Notes under the pieces: model-generated
The model's input: the letters and a program-made list of their open reading frames with translations, nothing else
Told to the model about the DNA's origin: nothing
Databases searched by the model: none
Program-made: the position numbers and the translations under genes
NCBI GenBank assembly: GCA_002382495.1
Contig: DFXW01000034.1
Span: 51,709-100,913, forward strand
From: Flavobacterium sp. UBA4098
GTDB taxonomy: Bacteria > Bacteroidota > Bacteroidia > Flavobacteriales > Flavobacteriaceae
Length of the DNA stretch: 49,205 nt
Reading direction: 5' to 3'
Part shown: positions 15,777-23,687 of the stretch, in pieces
How positions within the stretch are numbered: position 1 is the stretch's first letter
Layout: the number at the start of each line of letters is the position of its first letter

Positions 15777-16529
15777 TTAGATCGCGTTGATAATCGCAAC
15801 GAAATCATCTGCTTTTAGAGCAGCTCCACCAATAAGACCTCCGTCTACATCTGGTTTAGAGAAAATTTCTTTTGCATTTTCAGGTTTCACACTTCCACCA
15901 TAAAGGATTGAAACGTCTTCGGCAACATCACTTCCAAATGATTTACGTACTGTTTCTCTAATGAATTCGTGCATTTCTTGTGCTTGTTCTGGAGAAGCAG
16001 TTTCACCTGTTCCGATAGCCCAAACGGGTTCGTATGCCAAAACTACATTTTCCCAACTTGCCGCTTTAATATGAAACAAACCATCTTTTAATTGGTTTTC
16101 TACCACATTGAAATGATTGTTGGATTGACGGTCCTTTAATTCTTCACCAAAACAGAAAATTACGGTCATTTCGTACTCTAATGCTGCATCTACTTTGCTA
16201 GCGATTAATGCATCCGATTCATGAAAAATAGCTCTGCGCTCAGAGTGTCCCAAGATTACTGTATTAACACCAACACTTTTTAACATATCAGCAGATATTT
16301 CTCCTGTAAATGCACCACTTTCTGCTTGGTGAACATTTTGAGCAGCTACATCAATATTGGTAAATTCTAAATGATCTACAGCAGAAGCCAAGTTCACAAA
16401 AGTAGGTGCTACAATAACTTGAGCAGTTGTGTCTGTAGGTACTTTTGCAATTAATTCATTCAATAAATCTTCTGTTTGCTCAGCGTTTTTATGCATTTTC
16501 CAGTTTCCTGCAACAATCTTTTTTCTCAT
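15777..16529 (-). CDS. tpiA: Triosephosphate isomerase
   Basis: TpiA interconverts dihydroxyacetone phosphate and glyceraldehyde 3-phosphate in glycolysis and gluconeogenesis. All catalytic residues are present in the 250-residue TIM barrel: Asn9 and Lys11 (AGNWKMHKN), His95 (LGHSERR) and Glu167 (AYEPVWAIGTG), plus the phosphate-binding loop YGGSVKPEN near the end. Length is standard. It lies 30 bp downstream of the TlpA-like gene with no promoter-like box in the gap, so it is probably the last gene of the DUF1599-BT_3928-TlpA-tpiA transcript; a clear terminator follows. Confidence 0.97.
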   Translation of the reverse strand: MRKKIVAGNWKMHKNAEQTEDLLNELIAKVPTDTTAQVIVAPTFVNLASAVDHLEFTNIDVAAQNVHQAESGAFTGEISADMLKSVGVNTVILGHSERRAIFHESDALIASKVDAALEYEMTVIFCFGEELKDRQSNNHFNVVENQLKDGLFHIKAASWENVVLAYEPVWAIGTGETASPEQAQEMHEFIRETVRKSFGSDVAEDVSILYGGSVKPENAKEIFSKPDVDGGLIGGAALKADDFVAIINAI

Positions 16530-16559
16530 TTCAGTTGTGTTTTATGTAATAGTTTTAGT

Positions 16560-17057
16560 TTATTTCAATTTGTTTAATGTGGCATCGATAAGCTCAAAAT
16601 CAGTTTCAATGGCGCGATACAACACAATTTTACCCGTTTTATCAAGGATGATATATCTTGGAATCCAATTCAAATCAATGGCTTGTCCAAAAACGCCTTT
16701 CATTTGGTCATTAGCCATGTAATGATCTCCTTTTAATTCATGTTTTTCAATTCCGGCTAACCATTTGTCTGATGTTTTATCCATCGAAATAAAGGTATAG
16801 GCTACTTCAGGATGATTGGCTTGTAATTCTTTTACTTTGGGCATTGCTTTAACACAGTCACCACACCAAGAAGCCCAAACTTCAATTACAGTTGTTTTTC
16901 CTTTTTGCTTTTTGATTATATCTTTAAAAGCGACCTGACTTCCATCTGTTGCTAATAAAGTTTCGGATAAAGCAGTTTCTGAAAAAGATGTTTTTTGAGC
17001 ATTGCTTGTACATGAAAATGTAGCGAATGCTATTACTAATGCAAATAATTTTTTCAT
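16560..17057 (-). CDS. TlpA-like thioredoxin-fold thiol-disulfide protein
   Basis: The 165-residue protein is exported and periplasm-facing: a hydrophobic N-terminus ends in TFSC (Cys16), giving either a lipoprotein with a loose lipobox or a signal-peptidase I site after SNA (20). The thioredoxin fold carries the active site WASWCGDCVKAMPK with Cys65 and Cys68, and the cis-proline region shows as WIPRYIILDKTGKI. TlpA/ResA-type proteins usually reduce disulfides, for example in cytochrome maturation. Its neighbour upstream encodes a DoxX/MauE-like membrane protein with a CGC motif, a plausible redox partner. A TAAATTTG box lies 17 nt upstream of the ATG (17082-17075), so it may also have its own promoter. 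Confidence 0.9.
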   Translation of the reverse strand: MKKLFALVIAFATFSCTSNAQKTSFSETALSETLLATDGSQVAFKDIIKKQKGKTTVIEVWASWCGDCVKAMPKVKELQANHPEVAYTFISMDKTSDKWLAGIEKHELKGDHYMANDQMKGVFGQAIDLNWIPRYIILDKTGKIVLYRAIETDFELIDATLNKLK

Positions 17058-17177
17058 AAGGTGTAAATATTTTTCAAATTTAAAGTAAAGTGATTAGAAA
17101 TACTATTGCACTAGAATGCAGTTCTAATTTACCATCGTTATAGTTAATAACTAAAGCACTTATTAACTGTAATCTAG

Positions 17178-18287
17178 TTATAATTTTAAATCTTCAATAT
17201 CATTATAATGCACTTTTTGTTTTACAGTTCCTTTTTGCAAAATAACAATGCTAGGATTGGCACGTTCAATCGTTTTTAAAGCGGTAGCATCACAAAAATA
17301 AAAATCAAAAGTAAATCCAAATTCTTGCTTTGATTTTTTAATTTGCTCGGGTGTAGATCCAGTTAATGCAATTACAGTGTACCCTTTTGCAACTGCTTTT
17401 TGTTTTAATTTTTCTAATTGGCTAAGCCCTTCTTGGCTCGCGATAGCCAAATCATAAGTGACAAACACTAGCAATTTTGGATACCGTAGCATCTTATGTT
17501 TGTAATCTGTACCCTCTTTTTCCATTGCAAAATCATGAATAGGAGGAATATAACCTTCTTCAATCACTTTGTCTTTACGATCCTCAAAAGTAGCCCCAGC
17601 GGGAATATTCATTAAATCCTTTTCTGTAAATTCAGTATCCACACCATTTACTTTGTAAATAAACGTCATTTCTACGACTGATTGCGGCGCCCCTTCAGGA
17701 ATTTCCATTCCTTTTTGAATTGAGATACCGACTTTAAAAGGTCTAAAGTCAATTATTGGTAAATGATGCAAAACCCAATATCCCATAAAACTGCAAAGCC
17801 CAACACTTAGCGCTACTAAAATAGTTTGAATTTTGGATTTAAATAGCGGTTGAATCAGTTGAACATTGAAAAATAAAACTAATATGAAAAACAATAACAC
17901 TACGTCTTTAGTAAACGATTCCCAAGGTGTTAAATGCAAAGCATCTCCAAAACAACCACAATCTTTGACCACATTAAAGTAAGCGGAGTAAAATGTTAAG
18001 AATGTAAATTTTACAATTAGTATTAGCAAAAGCCATACTGTCAGTTTTGATTTGAAACCTAACAACAACATAATTCCTAAAACCACTTCAAGAATTACAA
18101 TAAATAGTGCTAATGCCAATGAAAACGGAACTAAAAAAGGTAAGTTGAAAACAGGCTCGCCAAAGTATTCTGCTAATTTATAGGAGAAACCCACAGGATC
18201 ATTCAATTTGATTAATCCAGAAATAATAAATAGTATTCCAACAAAAATTCGAGAAAATTGGGTGATCACATTTTTTATATTTATCAT
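17178..18287 (-). CDS. BT_3928 family DoxX/MauE-like membrane protein with thioredoxin-like C-terminus
   Basis: The 369-residue protein has an N-terminal DoxX/MauE-like membrane domain, with hydrophobic helices at about 10-26, 55-78, 83-103, 127-145 and 153-173. The loop after helix 3 contains KDCGCFGD, with Cys110 and Cys112; CGCFG is typical of the MauE branch and suggests thiol-disulfide chemistry in the membrane. The C-terminal 180 residues look thioredoxin-like (LLVFVTYDLAIAS, VIALTGSTPEQIKK, NPSIVILQKGTV) but lack a CxxC; one cysteine is in FYFCDAT. This architecture is the BT_3928 family of Bacteroidota, with no experimental role that I know. It sits between DUF1599 (21 bp upstream) and the TlpA-like gene, probably one operon. 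Confidence 0.87.
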   Translation of the reverse strand: MINIKNVITQFSRIFVGILFIISGLIKLNDPVGFSYKLAEYFGEPVFNLPFLVPFSLALALFIVILEVVLGIMLLLGFKSKLTVWLLLILIVKFTFLTFYSAYFNVVKDCGCFGDALHLTPWESFTKDVVLLFFILVLFFNVQLIQPLFKSKIQTILVALSVGLCSFMGYWVLHHLPIIDFRPFKVGISIQKGMEIPEGAPQSVVEMTFIYKVNGVDTEFTEKDLMNIPAGATFEDRKDKVIEEGYIPPIHDFAMEKEGTDYKHKMLRYPKLLVFVTYDLAIASQEGLSQLEKLKQKAVAKGYTVIALTGSTPEQIKKSKQEFGFTFDFYFCDATALKTIERANPSIVILQKGTVKQKVHYNDIEDLKL

Positions 18288-18308
18288 AATTTAGAATTTG
18301 AAATTCAA

Positions 18309-18842
18309 TTATTTCATTAAAATCAATGCAAAAACAGCATAATTAATCATGTCTTGGTAATTGGCATCAATACCTTCTGATACTAATGTTTTTCCTTTAT
18401 TGTCTTCAATTTGCTTAACGCGAAGTAACTTTTGCAGAATTAAATCGGTCAACGAACTTACTCGCATATCACGCCAAGCTTCACCATAATCATGGTTTTT
18501 GTTTTCCATTAATTCTTTGGTTTCCTTGATTTTCGAATCGTACAATTCGGTGGCTCTAGCGACATCCAAATCTGGTTGATCGGCAATTCCTAATTCCAAT
18601 TGAATTAATGCCATAATCGAATAATTAATAATACCTATGAATTCGCCTGACTCATCTTCATTGACTTTGCGAACCTCGTTTTCTTGTAAACTTCGAATAC
18701 GTTGGGCTTTGATGAATATTTGGTCGGTAAGTGATGGCAAGCGTAAAATACGCCAAGCACAACCATAATCTTTCATTTTATTGTTGAATAAAGTGCGGCA
18801 TACCGTGATAACGGCATCATATTCTTGTGAAGTATTCTTCAT
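18309..18842 (-). CDS. DUF1599 protein with duplicated domain
   Basis: The 177-residue cytoplasmic protein is a tandem of two related units. Unit 1 contains NNKMKDYGCAWRILRLPSL and TDQIFIKAQRIRSL, and unit 2 contains ENKNHDYGEAWRDMRVSSL and TDLILQKLLRVKQI, so DYGxAWRxxRxxSLTDxI is repeated. DUF1599 is also called nucleotide-modification-associated domain 1 because relatives appear in phage base-modification loci; the chromosomal Bacteroidota form has no known role. Each unit ends in a similar INYxxxALI helix. I chose the ATG at 18842; a TTG at 18875 would add 11 residues and run into the promoter region. It is first in the minus-strand operon and divergent from folP. Confidence 0.88.
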   Translation of the reverse strand: MKNTSQEYDAVITVCRTLFNNKMKDYGCAWRILRLPSLTDQIFIKAQRIRSLQENEVRKVNEDESGEFIGIINYSIMALIQLELGIADQPDLDVARATELYDSKIKETKELMENKNHDYGEAWRDMRVSSLTDLILQKLLRVKQIEDNKGKTLVSEGIDANYQDMINYAVFALILMK

Positions 18843-18850
18843 TATTGATG

Positions 18851-18880
18851 TATATTTGTATTCAAAATTTTTCAAAAATA
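18851..18880. promoter_or_regulatory. Divergent -7 boxes between DUF1599 and folP
   Basis: TATATTTG at 18851-18858 (plus) could serve folP, and TATTTTTG on the minus strand (18880-18873) could serve the DUF1599 operon, 30 nt before its ATG. Both match TAnnTTTG. Neither has a well-spaced -33 element. Confidence 0.35.
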
Positions 18881-18931
18881 AGAATAATTTTTCTGAATGA
18901 AGAAAAACCAGGTCTTTAAAACCAGAATGAA

Positions 18932-19756
18932 ATGACGATTAATTGCAAAGGACAGCTTATCGATTTATCAAAGCCAAAAGTGATGGGAATTTTAAATCTC
19001 ACTCCCAATTCTTTTTTTGATGGTGGAAGGTATTTGGATGAAGCCGCAATTGTAGCCCAGGTTCAAAAAATGCTTTCGGAAGGTGCTACTTTTATAGATA
19101 TTGGTGCTTATTCGAGTAAACCCAATGCTGATTTTGTTTCTGTTGAGGAGGAACTTGCCCGAATTGTTCCTATAGTGGAGTTGTTGGTACAACAATTTCC
19201 TGATATTTTGATTTCCATAGATACTTTTCGTTCGGAAGTTGCAGCAGCTTGTATTCAAAAGGGAGCTGCTCTGATAAATGATATTTCAGCTGGGAAATTA
19301 GACGATAAAATGTTGGGAATTATTGCAAAATACAAACTTCCTTATGTTATGATGCACATGCGAGGAAATCCTCAAACGATGTCAACACTTACAGCCTATG
19401 AAGATGTGGTTAAAGAGGTCCTTTTTTACTTTTCTGAACGAATAGCTGCAGCTCGAAAATTGGGAATCAATGATATAATTCTTGATCCAGGATTTGGCTT
19501 TGCCAAAACGCTAGAACAGAATTATGAACTCCTTCAAAAATTAGAATTTTTTCAGCAGTTGGATTTGCCTATTTTAACAGGAATTTCTAGAAAATCAATG
19601 ATCTACAATGTTTTGAATAATAGTGCCAATGAATCACTTAACGGAACTACAGCTTTAAATACCATTGCATTGTCTAAAGGAGCTTCCATACTTCGAGTGC
19701 ACGATGTCAAAGAAGCGATGGAATGTGTTACTTTATTTAATGTAATGAACTCATGA
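18932..19756 (+). CDS. folP: Dihydropteroate synthase
   Basis: FolP condenses p-aminobenzoate with dihydropterin pyrophosphate in folate synthesis and is the sulfonamide target. The 274-residue TIM barrel has all the usual blocks: MGILNLTPNSFFDGGRY (18-34), DIGAYSSKP (loop 2), SIDTFRSEVA, INDISAG, MHMRGNPQTM, the pterin-binding DPGFGFAKT, GISRKSM with the Ser-Arg-Lys, and a closing RVHDVKEA. GAYSSKP replaces the commoner GGxSTRP, a variation seen in related genomes. Folate from this route also feeds panB and, if present, one-carbon metabolism. The ATG of the next gene overlaps its stop by four bases. Confidence 0.96.
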   Translation: MTINCKGQLIDLSKPKVMGILNLTPNSFFDGGRYLDEAAIVAQVQKMLSEGATFIDIGAYSSKPNADFVSVEEELARIVPIVELLVQQFPDILISIDTFRSEVAAACIQKGAALINDISAGKLDDKMLGIIAKYKLPYVMMHMRGNPQTMSTLTAYEDVVKEVLFYFSERIAAARKLGINDIILDPGFGFAKTLEQNYELLQKLEFFQQLDLPILTGISRKSMIYNVLNNSANESLNGTTALNTIALSKGASILRVHDVKEAMECVTLFNVMNS

Positions 19757-20319
19757 AATATACAAGTTTAATTCTGCTTTTTGTGTTGTTTTCTTGTGGT
19801 GAAAAGGAAACGATTTTGTTGCCAAAATCGGATAGTACGATTATCAAAGAGGTACAAGATTATTCGCCTATTTACTTGTTTTTTAAAACAAAGGGAAAAG
19901 ACACTTTAGTAGAAGTTAATAGGAAAAATGCCATTAGTTCAACGAATTGGATTTTTCATATTGACAAGCGTTTGCCTTTGCGTTTAGTCGTGCCAGAAAT
20001 TATAAAATTGCAAGCTAAAAAGGAGGGTAGTGCCCATAAAAGTGAAACTTCAGAAAATTATTTTTCTTACTCTGACAGTCTACACAAAAATTTGGCATTT
20101 ATTCCTTTTACCAAATTGAAATTTCTTCAAGGCAAGTCTCATAAGGAAGTTATGCTAATTTCAAAAAATGATTTTCAGCTAACACGTTTAAAGAAGGATT
20201 TGGGTACAACCACTTTAGGCTTTGATAAGAATCTTAATTTCGGAACCTATCTTCAATATAAAATAGCGATTCATAATTTGCATTTATCTACCATTTCAAA
20301 AGAAGAGTTTATGTATTAA
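19753..20319 (+). CDS. Lipoprotein of unknown function, coupled to folP
   Basis: A 188-residue protein with a short lipoprotein signal peptide: hydrophobic 5-13 and LFSC with the modified cysteine at 15. The mature part is basic and has no motif I recognise (segments such as YSPIYLFFKTKGKDTL and NWIFHIDKRLPLRLVVPEI look like a folded domain, with the latter stretch near 85-100). It overlaps folP by 4 bp (ATGA), so translation is probably coupled, though a functional tie to folate is not implied. It is convergent with rlmH; the 43-bp gap has no hairpin. Location should be periplasmic or outer membrane. Function unknown. Confidence 0.75.
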   Translation: MKYTSLILLFVLFSCGEKETILLPKSDSTIIKEVQDYSPIYLFFKTKGKDTLVEVNRKNAISSTNWIFHIDKRLPLRLVVPEIIKLQAKKEGSAHKSETSENYFSYSDSLHKNLAFIPFTKLKFLQGKSHKEVMLISKNDFQLTRLKKDLGTTTLGFDKNLNFGTYLQYKIAIHNLHLSTISKEEFMY

Positions 20320-20362
20320 TAAAAAACTTAAAATCAAAGATAATAAATTATATACCCTGAAT

Positions 20363-20836
20363 TTACTGATGATGATAAGGTTCATTTCTTAAAATGGTAA
20401 ATCCTCGGTAGAGTTGCTCAATAAAGAACAAACGAACCATTTGATGTGAAAATGTCATTAATGATAATGAAATTTTTCCTTGCGCCTTGGTATACACTGC
20501 ATCTGAAAATCCATAAGGGCCGCCAATTACAAAAACTAAGGTTTTAATTCCAGAATTCATCTTCCTTTGTAATTCATCAGAAAAACCTACACTTGAGAAA
20601 TTTTTTCCGTTTTCATCCAACAAAATCAACTGATCGGTAGGAGTTATTTTGGCTAAAATCAATTCGCCCTCTTTTTCTTTTTGTTGGCTTTCAGATAAGT
20701 TTTTTACATTTTTAATATCAGGAATGATCTCCAATTCAAATTTGATGTAAAAAGACAATCGCTTAGTATAATCGTCGATTAACGATTGTAGCGCTTTGTT
20801 GTCAGTTTTGCCAATGGCGATGAGTTTAATATTCAT
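20363..20836 (-). CDS. rlmH: 23S rRNA (pseudouridine1915-N3)-methyltransferase
   Basis: RlmH is a SPOUT-class methyltransferase that methylates pseudouridine 1915 of helix 69 in the 70S ribosome. The 157-residue length is standard. The SAM-binding knot shows as TLVFVIGGPYGFSDAV and the C-terminal end as KISLSLMTFSHQMVRLFFIEQLYRGF with the conserved final LRNEPYHHQ. The N-terminal MNIKLIAIGKTDNKAL is also typical. Pseudouridine 1915 is made by RluD in other bacteria; the RluA-type gene at 5240 is a possible but unproven source. The gene is convergent with the folP-linked lipoprotein gene and starts 20 bp after the HGxxGHRC lipoprotein gene on the same strand. Confidence 0.96.
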   Translation of the reverse strand: MNIKLIAIGKTDNKALQSLIDDYTKRLSFYIKFELEIIPDIKNVKNLSESQQKEKEGELILAKITPTDQLILLDENGKNFSSVGFSDELQRKMNSGIKTLVFVIGGPYGFSDAVYTKAQGKISLSLMTFSHQMVRLFFIEQLYRGFTILRNEPYHHQ

Positions 20837-20856
20837 TTATGCAATTCAAAAATAAA

Positions 20857-21297
20857 TTATTCTTTAGGCAAAGCTGCTCCAACAGCTATGTCGCATCGAT
20901 GTCCTTCTTGACCATGAGGAGGATTCATTCCTTCTGCAGTTGTAATTGGAGTTGCATTAGAATTGGTATTAGGAGTAACTGTCATTTGAGGTGCAGTAGT
21001 ATTTGTAGAAGTTGTTTTTGTAGGAACTGATGGAGAGTTTAAAGGAGCTCCTACAGGTATATCGCATCGATGGCCTTTTTTCCCATGTGCTGGATTCATT
21101 CCGACACCTACAGTTGTTGTGTTTATTGCTGTTTGAGAAGCTTTTTTAGCGGCTTTAGCAGCAGCTTCTTCTCGCATTTTCATTCCAACTTCAGTAAAAG
21201 GAATTATTCTAGTTGTATTTTCTTTTGGCTCAATTTCATTTTTACATGACGTTAAAGCAAAAGAAATCATTAGAAATAGTATGATTTTATTTTTCAT
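20857..21297 (-). CDS. Lipoprotein with two HGxxGHRCDI motifs
   Basis: The product (146 residues from the ATG at 21297) has a lipoprotein signal peptide ending TSC, with modified Cys18. After an Ala/Lys/Thr-rich linker it carries two near-identical copies of GMNPxHGxxGHRCDIxVGAxL, at about 66-86 and 123-143, joined by a Thr/Asn/Pro-rich disordered linker. The second copy is the C-terminus. Each copy offers two histidines and one cysteine (His71, His76, Cys78; His128, His133, Cys135), suggesting metal or heme binding. I have seen this motif in other Bacteroidota proteins of unknown role but know no published function. A TTG at 21324 gives a longer reading without a better signal peptide. It precedes rlmH by 20 bp. 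Confidence 0.8.
   Translation of the reverse strand: MKNKIILFLMISFALTSCKNEIEPKENTTRIIPFTEVGMKMREEAAAKAAKKASQTAINTTTVGVGMNPAHGKKGHRCDIPVGAPLNSPSVPTKTTSTNTTAPQMTVTPNTNSNATPITTAEGMNPPHGQEGHRCDIAVGAALPKE
20869..21102 (-). repeat. Duplicated HGxxGHRC coding repeat
   Basis: The two motif copies of the lipoprotein are coded at 21102-21040 and 20931-20869. Both DNA copies share the stretch TCGCATCGATG on the plus strand, consistent with a duplication of about 60 bp. Confidence 0.75.
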
Positions 21298-21456
21298 CAG
21301 ATTCAAATTTTGTAAAGTATTCAAAAATAGAATTTTATTTTGAACAGTCTTTCTATATTGCTTAATTATTTTGTTTTATTGCTTTAGTATAAAACGATTT
21401 CTACTTTTATTTCCCCAAAATATATCCTACTTTAGCAACTCTTAAAAAAGCAGAAA

Positions 21457-22314
21457 ATGATCAGTGATTCCCAATTTAAAAACGAGTTAGAACTTTTGAT
21501 TGCCAATGCCATACGTGAAGATGTTGGACCTGGCGATTTCAGTTCCTTGGCTTGCATCCCAGAATCTGCTGTAGGGAAAGCTAAATTGTTAGTAAAACAA
21601 GACGGAATTATTGCCGGTGTGGCTTTCGCCAAAATGATATTCCATTATGTTGATACTAGTTTAGAGGTGGAAACTTTTATTGAAGACGGGCAAAGGGTGA
21701 AGCATGGCGATGTGGTTTTTCACGTTTCGGGTAGTTCTCAATCTATTTTAAAAGCCGAGCGTGTTGTGCTCAACTCCATGCAACGTATGTCGGCGATTGC
21801 TACCAAAACAAATGAGTACGTCCAATTAGTAGCTGGGACGAAAACTAAAATTTTAGACACTCGAAAAACAACTCCTGGATTTCGTGCTCCTGAGAAATGG
21901 GCAGTAAAAATTGGAGGTGGCGAAAATCACCGTTTTGCTTTGTACGATATGATTATGTTGAAAGACAATCATATTGACTTTGCTGGCGGAATCACTTTGG
22001 CAATTGCTAAAACCAAAGCCTTTCTGAAGGAAAATAATTTAGATCTAAAAATTATTGTGGAGGCTAGAGACTTAGAAGAAATTAAAGAAATTCTGCAAAG
22101 TGAAGGTGTGCATCGCATCTTGATTGATAATTTCAATTATGAAGATACACGAAAAGCAGTTGCTTTAATTGGCAATCAGTGCCAAACGGAGTCGTCTGGA
22201 AACATTAATGAAACTACCATTCGTCAGTATGCTGAATGTGGTGTCAATTATATTTCTTCAGGAGCTTTGACGCATTCAGTTGCTAATATGGATTTAAGTT
22301 TAAAAGCATTTTAG
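21457..22314 (+). CDS. nadC: Nicotinate-nucleotide pyrophosphorylase (carboxylating)
   Basis: NadC (quinolinate phosphoribosyltransferase) converts quinolinate and PRPP to nicotinate mononucleotide in de novo NAD synthesis. The 285-residue enzyme shows IREDVGPGDFSS near the N-terminus, the PRPP/quinolinate block LDTRKTTPGFRAPEKWAVKIGG, NHRFALYDMIMLKDNHIDFAGG, then VEARDLEEIKEI, ILIDNF and the closing YISSGALTHSV. All basic active-site residues of these blocks are present. NAD made here also supplies LigA. It is the first gene of a tight plus-strand group: yihY begins 1 base after its stop codon. Confidence 0.96.
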   Translation: MISDSQFKNELELLIANAIREDVGPGDFSSLACIPESAVGKAKLLVKQDGIIAGVAFAKMIFHYVDTSLEVETFIEDGQRVKHGDVVFHVSGSSQSILKAERVVLNSMQRMSAIATKTNEYVQLVAGTKTKILDTRKTTPGFRAPEKWAVKIGGGENHRFALYDMIMLKDNHIDFAGGITLAIAKTKAFLKENNLDLKIIVEARDLEEIKEILQSEGVHRILIDNFNYEDTRKAVALIGNQCQTESSGNINETTIRQYAECGVNYISSGALTHSVANMDLSLKAF

Positions 22315-22315
22315 T

Positions 22316-23251
22316 ATGGCATCAGTAGTAGAGAAAAAGCTTTTAAAAATTCCTGTTCTTCGTACTTTAGTGCAGGTTTTTCAGCGAATAAAATTACCTT
22401 GGCTGGAAGGCTTGTCCTTGTATGATTTAATGGAATTGTATATCCGAGGGATAGTCGAAGGAGGATTAACTTACCACGCTAGTGCTGTTGCGTTCAGTTT
22501 CTTCATGGCTTTATTTCCTTTTGCATTGTTTATTCTCAACTTGATTCCGTACATTCCAATTGATGGGTTTCAAGCTGATTTTTTAGAATTTGTAAAAGAC
22601 GGAGTACCACCCAATACCTATGATGCTATCTATAAAATTATCAGTGATATTCTAAATAATAGTCAATCTAGTTTGTTGTCCTATGGATTTTTACTTTCGA
22701 TTTTTTTGATGGCCAATGGGATATTAGGAATTTTAGGTGGTTTTGAATCTTCAAAACATGTTATAATTAAACGTGGGTTTCTAAATCAATATATGGTGGC
22801 TTTAGGAATTTCTTTGTTGTTGTCCATTTTACTTTTAGTAACTGTCGCTGCAGTGGTAATTTTTGAAGTATTAATCCAACAAACGATAATTCAAGATGTG
22901 TTAACAGAACGAATTCCGTTAATTGAATTAGGGCGTTATGCTTTTGTAATTGCGATGATTTTAATCACCAGTTCTATTTTATTAAAATACGGAACAAAGC
23001 AGTTTCATAAACCGCATTTTATTAGTATAGGATCAGTATTTACTACTATTTTAATTATTATTTCTTCCTATTTTTTTGGAATTTGGGTGGTACAATTTTC
23101 TAAATACAACGAATTGTACGGATCAATTGGAACCCTATTAATATTGATGTTTTATATTTGGATCAACTGTATGATATTATTATTAGGCTTTGAATTGAAT
23201 GCTACTATTGAAAAATTAAAAAAACAAAACTCTTTAAATGATTTAAGATGA
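22316..23251 (+). CDS. YihY/BrkB family inner-membrane protein
   Basis: This 311-residue protein belongs to the YihY (formerly BrkB or RNase BN) family of polytopic membrane proteins, whose molecular function is not settled; the RNase BN name is an old misassignment. Six hydrophobic helices lie near 55-80, 121-140, 156-187, 205-222, 235-258 and 270-295. Family marks are YHASAVAFSFFMALFPFALF (53-72) and the C-terminal YGSIGTLLILMFYIWINCMILLLGFELNA. It starts right after the nadC stop and overlaps the DUF2147 start by 4 bp, so translation in this group is coupled. Confidence 0.93.
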   Translation: MASVVEKKLLKIPVLRTLVQVFQRIKLPWLEGLSLYDLMELYIRGIVEGGLTYHASAVAFSFFMALFPFALFILNLIPYIPIDGFQADFLEFVKDGVPPNTYDAIYKIISDILNNSQSSLLSYGFLLSIFLMANGILGILGGFESSKHVIIKRGFLNQYMVALGISLLLSILLLVTVAAVVIFEVLIQQTIIQDVLTERIPLIELGRYAFVIAMILITSSILLKYGTKQFHKPHFISIGSVFTTILIIISSYFFGIWVVQFSKYNELYGSIGTLLILMFYIWINCMILLLGFELNATIEKLKKQNSLNDLR

Positions 23252-23673
23252 AACAATTAATTACCTTACTTTTTTGCATTACTGCAATGACTTCAATGCA
23301 ATCTCAATCGGTTATTGGAAAATGGAATACTATTGATGACGCTACTGGTGAAGCGAAATCAATTGTAGAAGTATTTTCAAAATCAGGAAAAATTTATGCT
23401 AAAGTGGTTGATATTTTAGATCCTGCTACAAAAAACAACCTTTGTAAACAATGTCCTGGAGATGATAAAAATAAACCGATTTTAGGTTTGAATATTATTA
23501 AAGGTTTGTCTAAAGACGGAGCTGAATACAATTCTGGAGAAATACTAGATCCTAAAAACGGGAAGTTGTATAAATGTGCACTCTCTTTGGAATCCAAAGA
23601 CAAACTTAAGGTTCGAGGCTATATTGGTTTTTCATTAATTGGAAGAACACAATATTGGTATCGAGTTAATTAA
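23248..23673 (+). CDS. Exported DUF2147 protein
   Basis: The 141-residue protein has a signal peptide (1-20, ending QSQ) and one DUF2147 domain: VIGKWNTIDDATGEAKSIVE opens the fold, KIYAKVVDIL follows, and GYIGFSLIGRTQYWYRV closes it. A Cys pair, CKQC at 66-69, and Cys within LYKCAL could form a disulfide or metal site in the periplasm. DUF2147 proteins are common in Bacteroidota and Proteobacteria without a known enzymatic role; they resemble small lipocalin-like barrels. It overlaps yihY by 4 bp and is followed by priA after 14 bp. Confidence 0.9.
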   Translation: MKQLITLLFCITAMTSMQSQSVIGKWNTIDDATGEAKSIVEVFSKSGKIYAKVVDILDPATKNNLCKQCPGDDKNKPILGLNIIKGLSKDGAEYNSGEILDPKNGKLYKCALSLESKDKLKVRGYIGFSLIGRTQYWYRVN

Positions 23674-23687
23674 TTCAATATTCGAAT

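Noticed and set aside
17130..17177. Overlapping inverted repeats (TAGTTA-A-TAACTA and TTATTAACT...AGTTATAA)
   Set aside because: They are AT-rich, imperfect and have no T-run suited to the minus-strand genes; likely chance in such composition.
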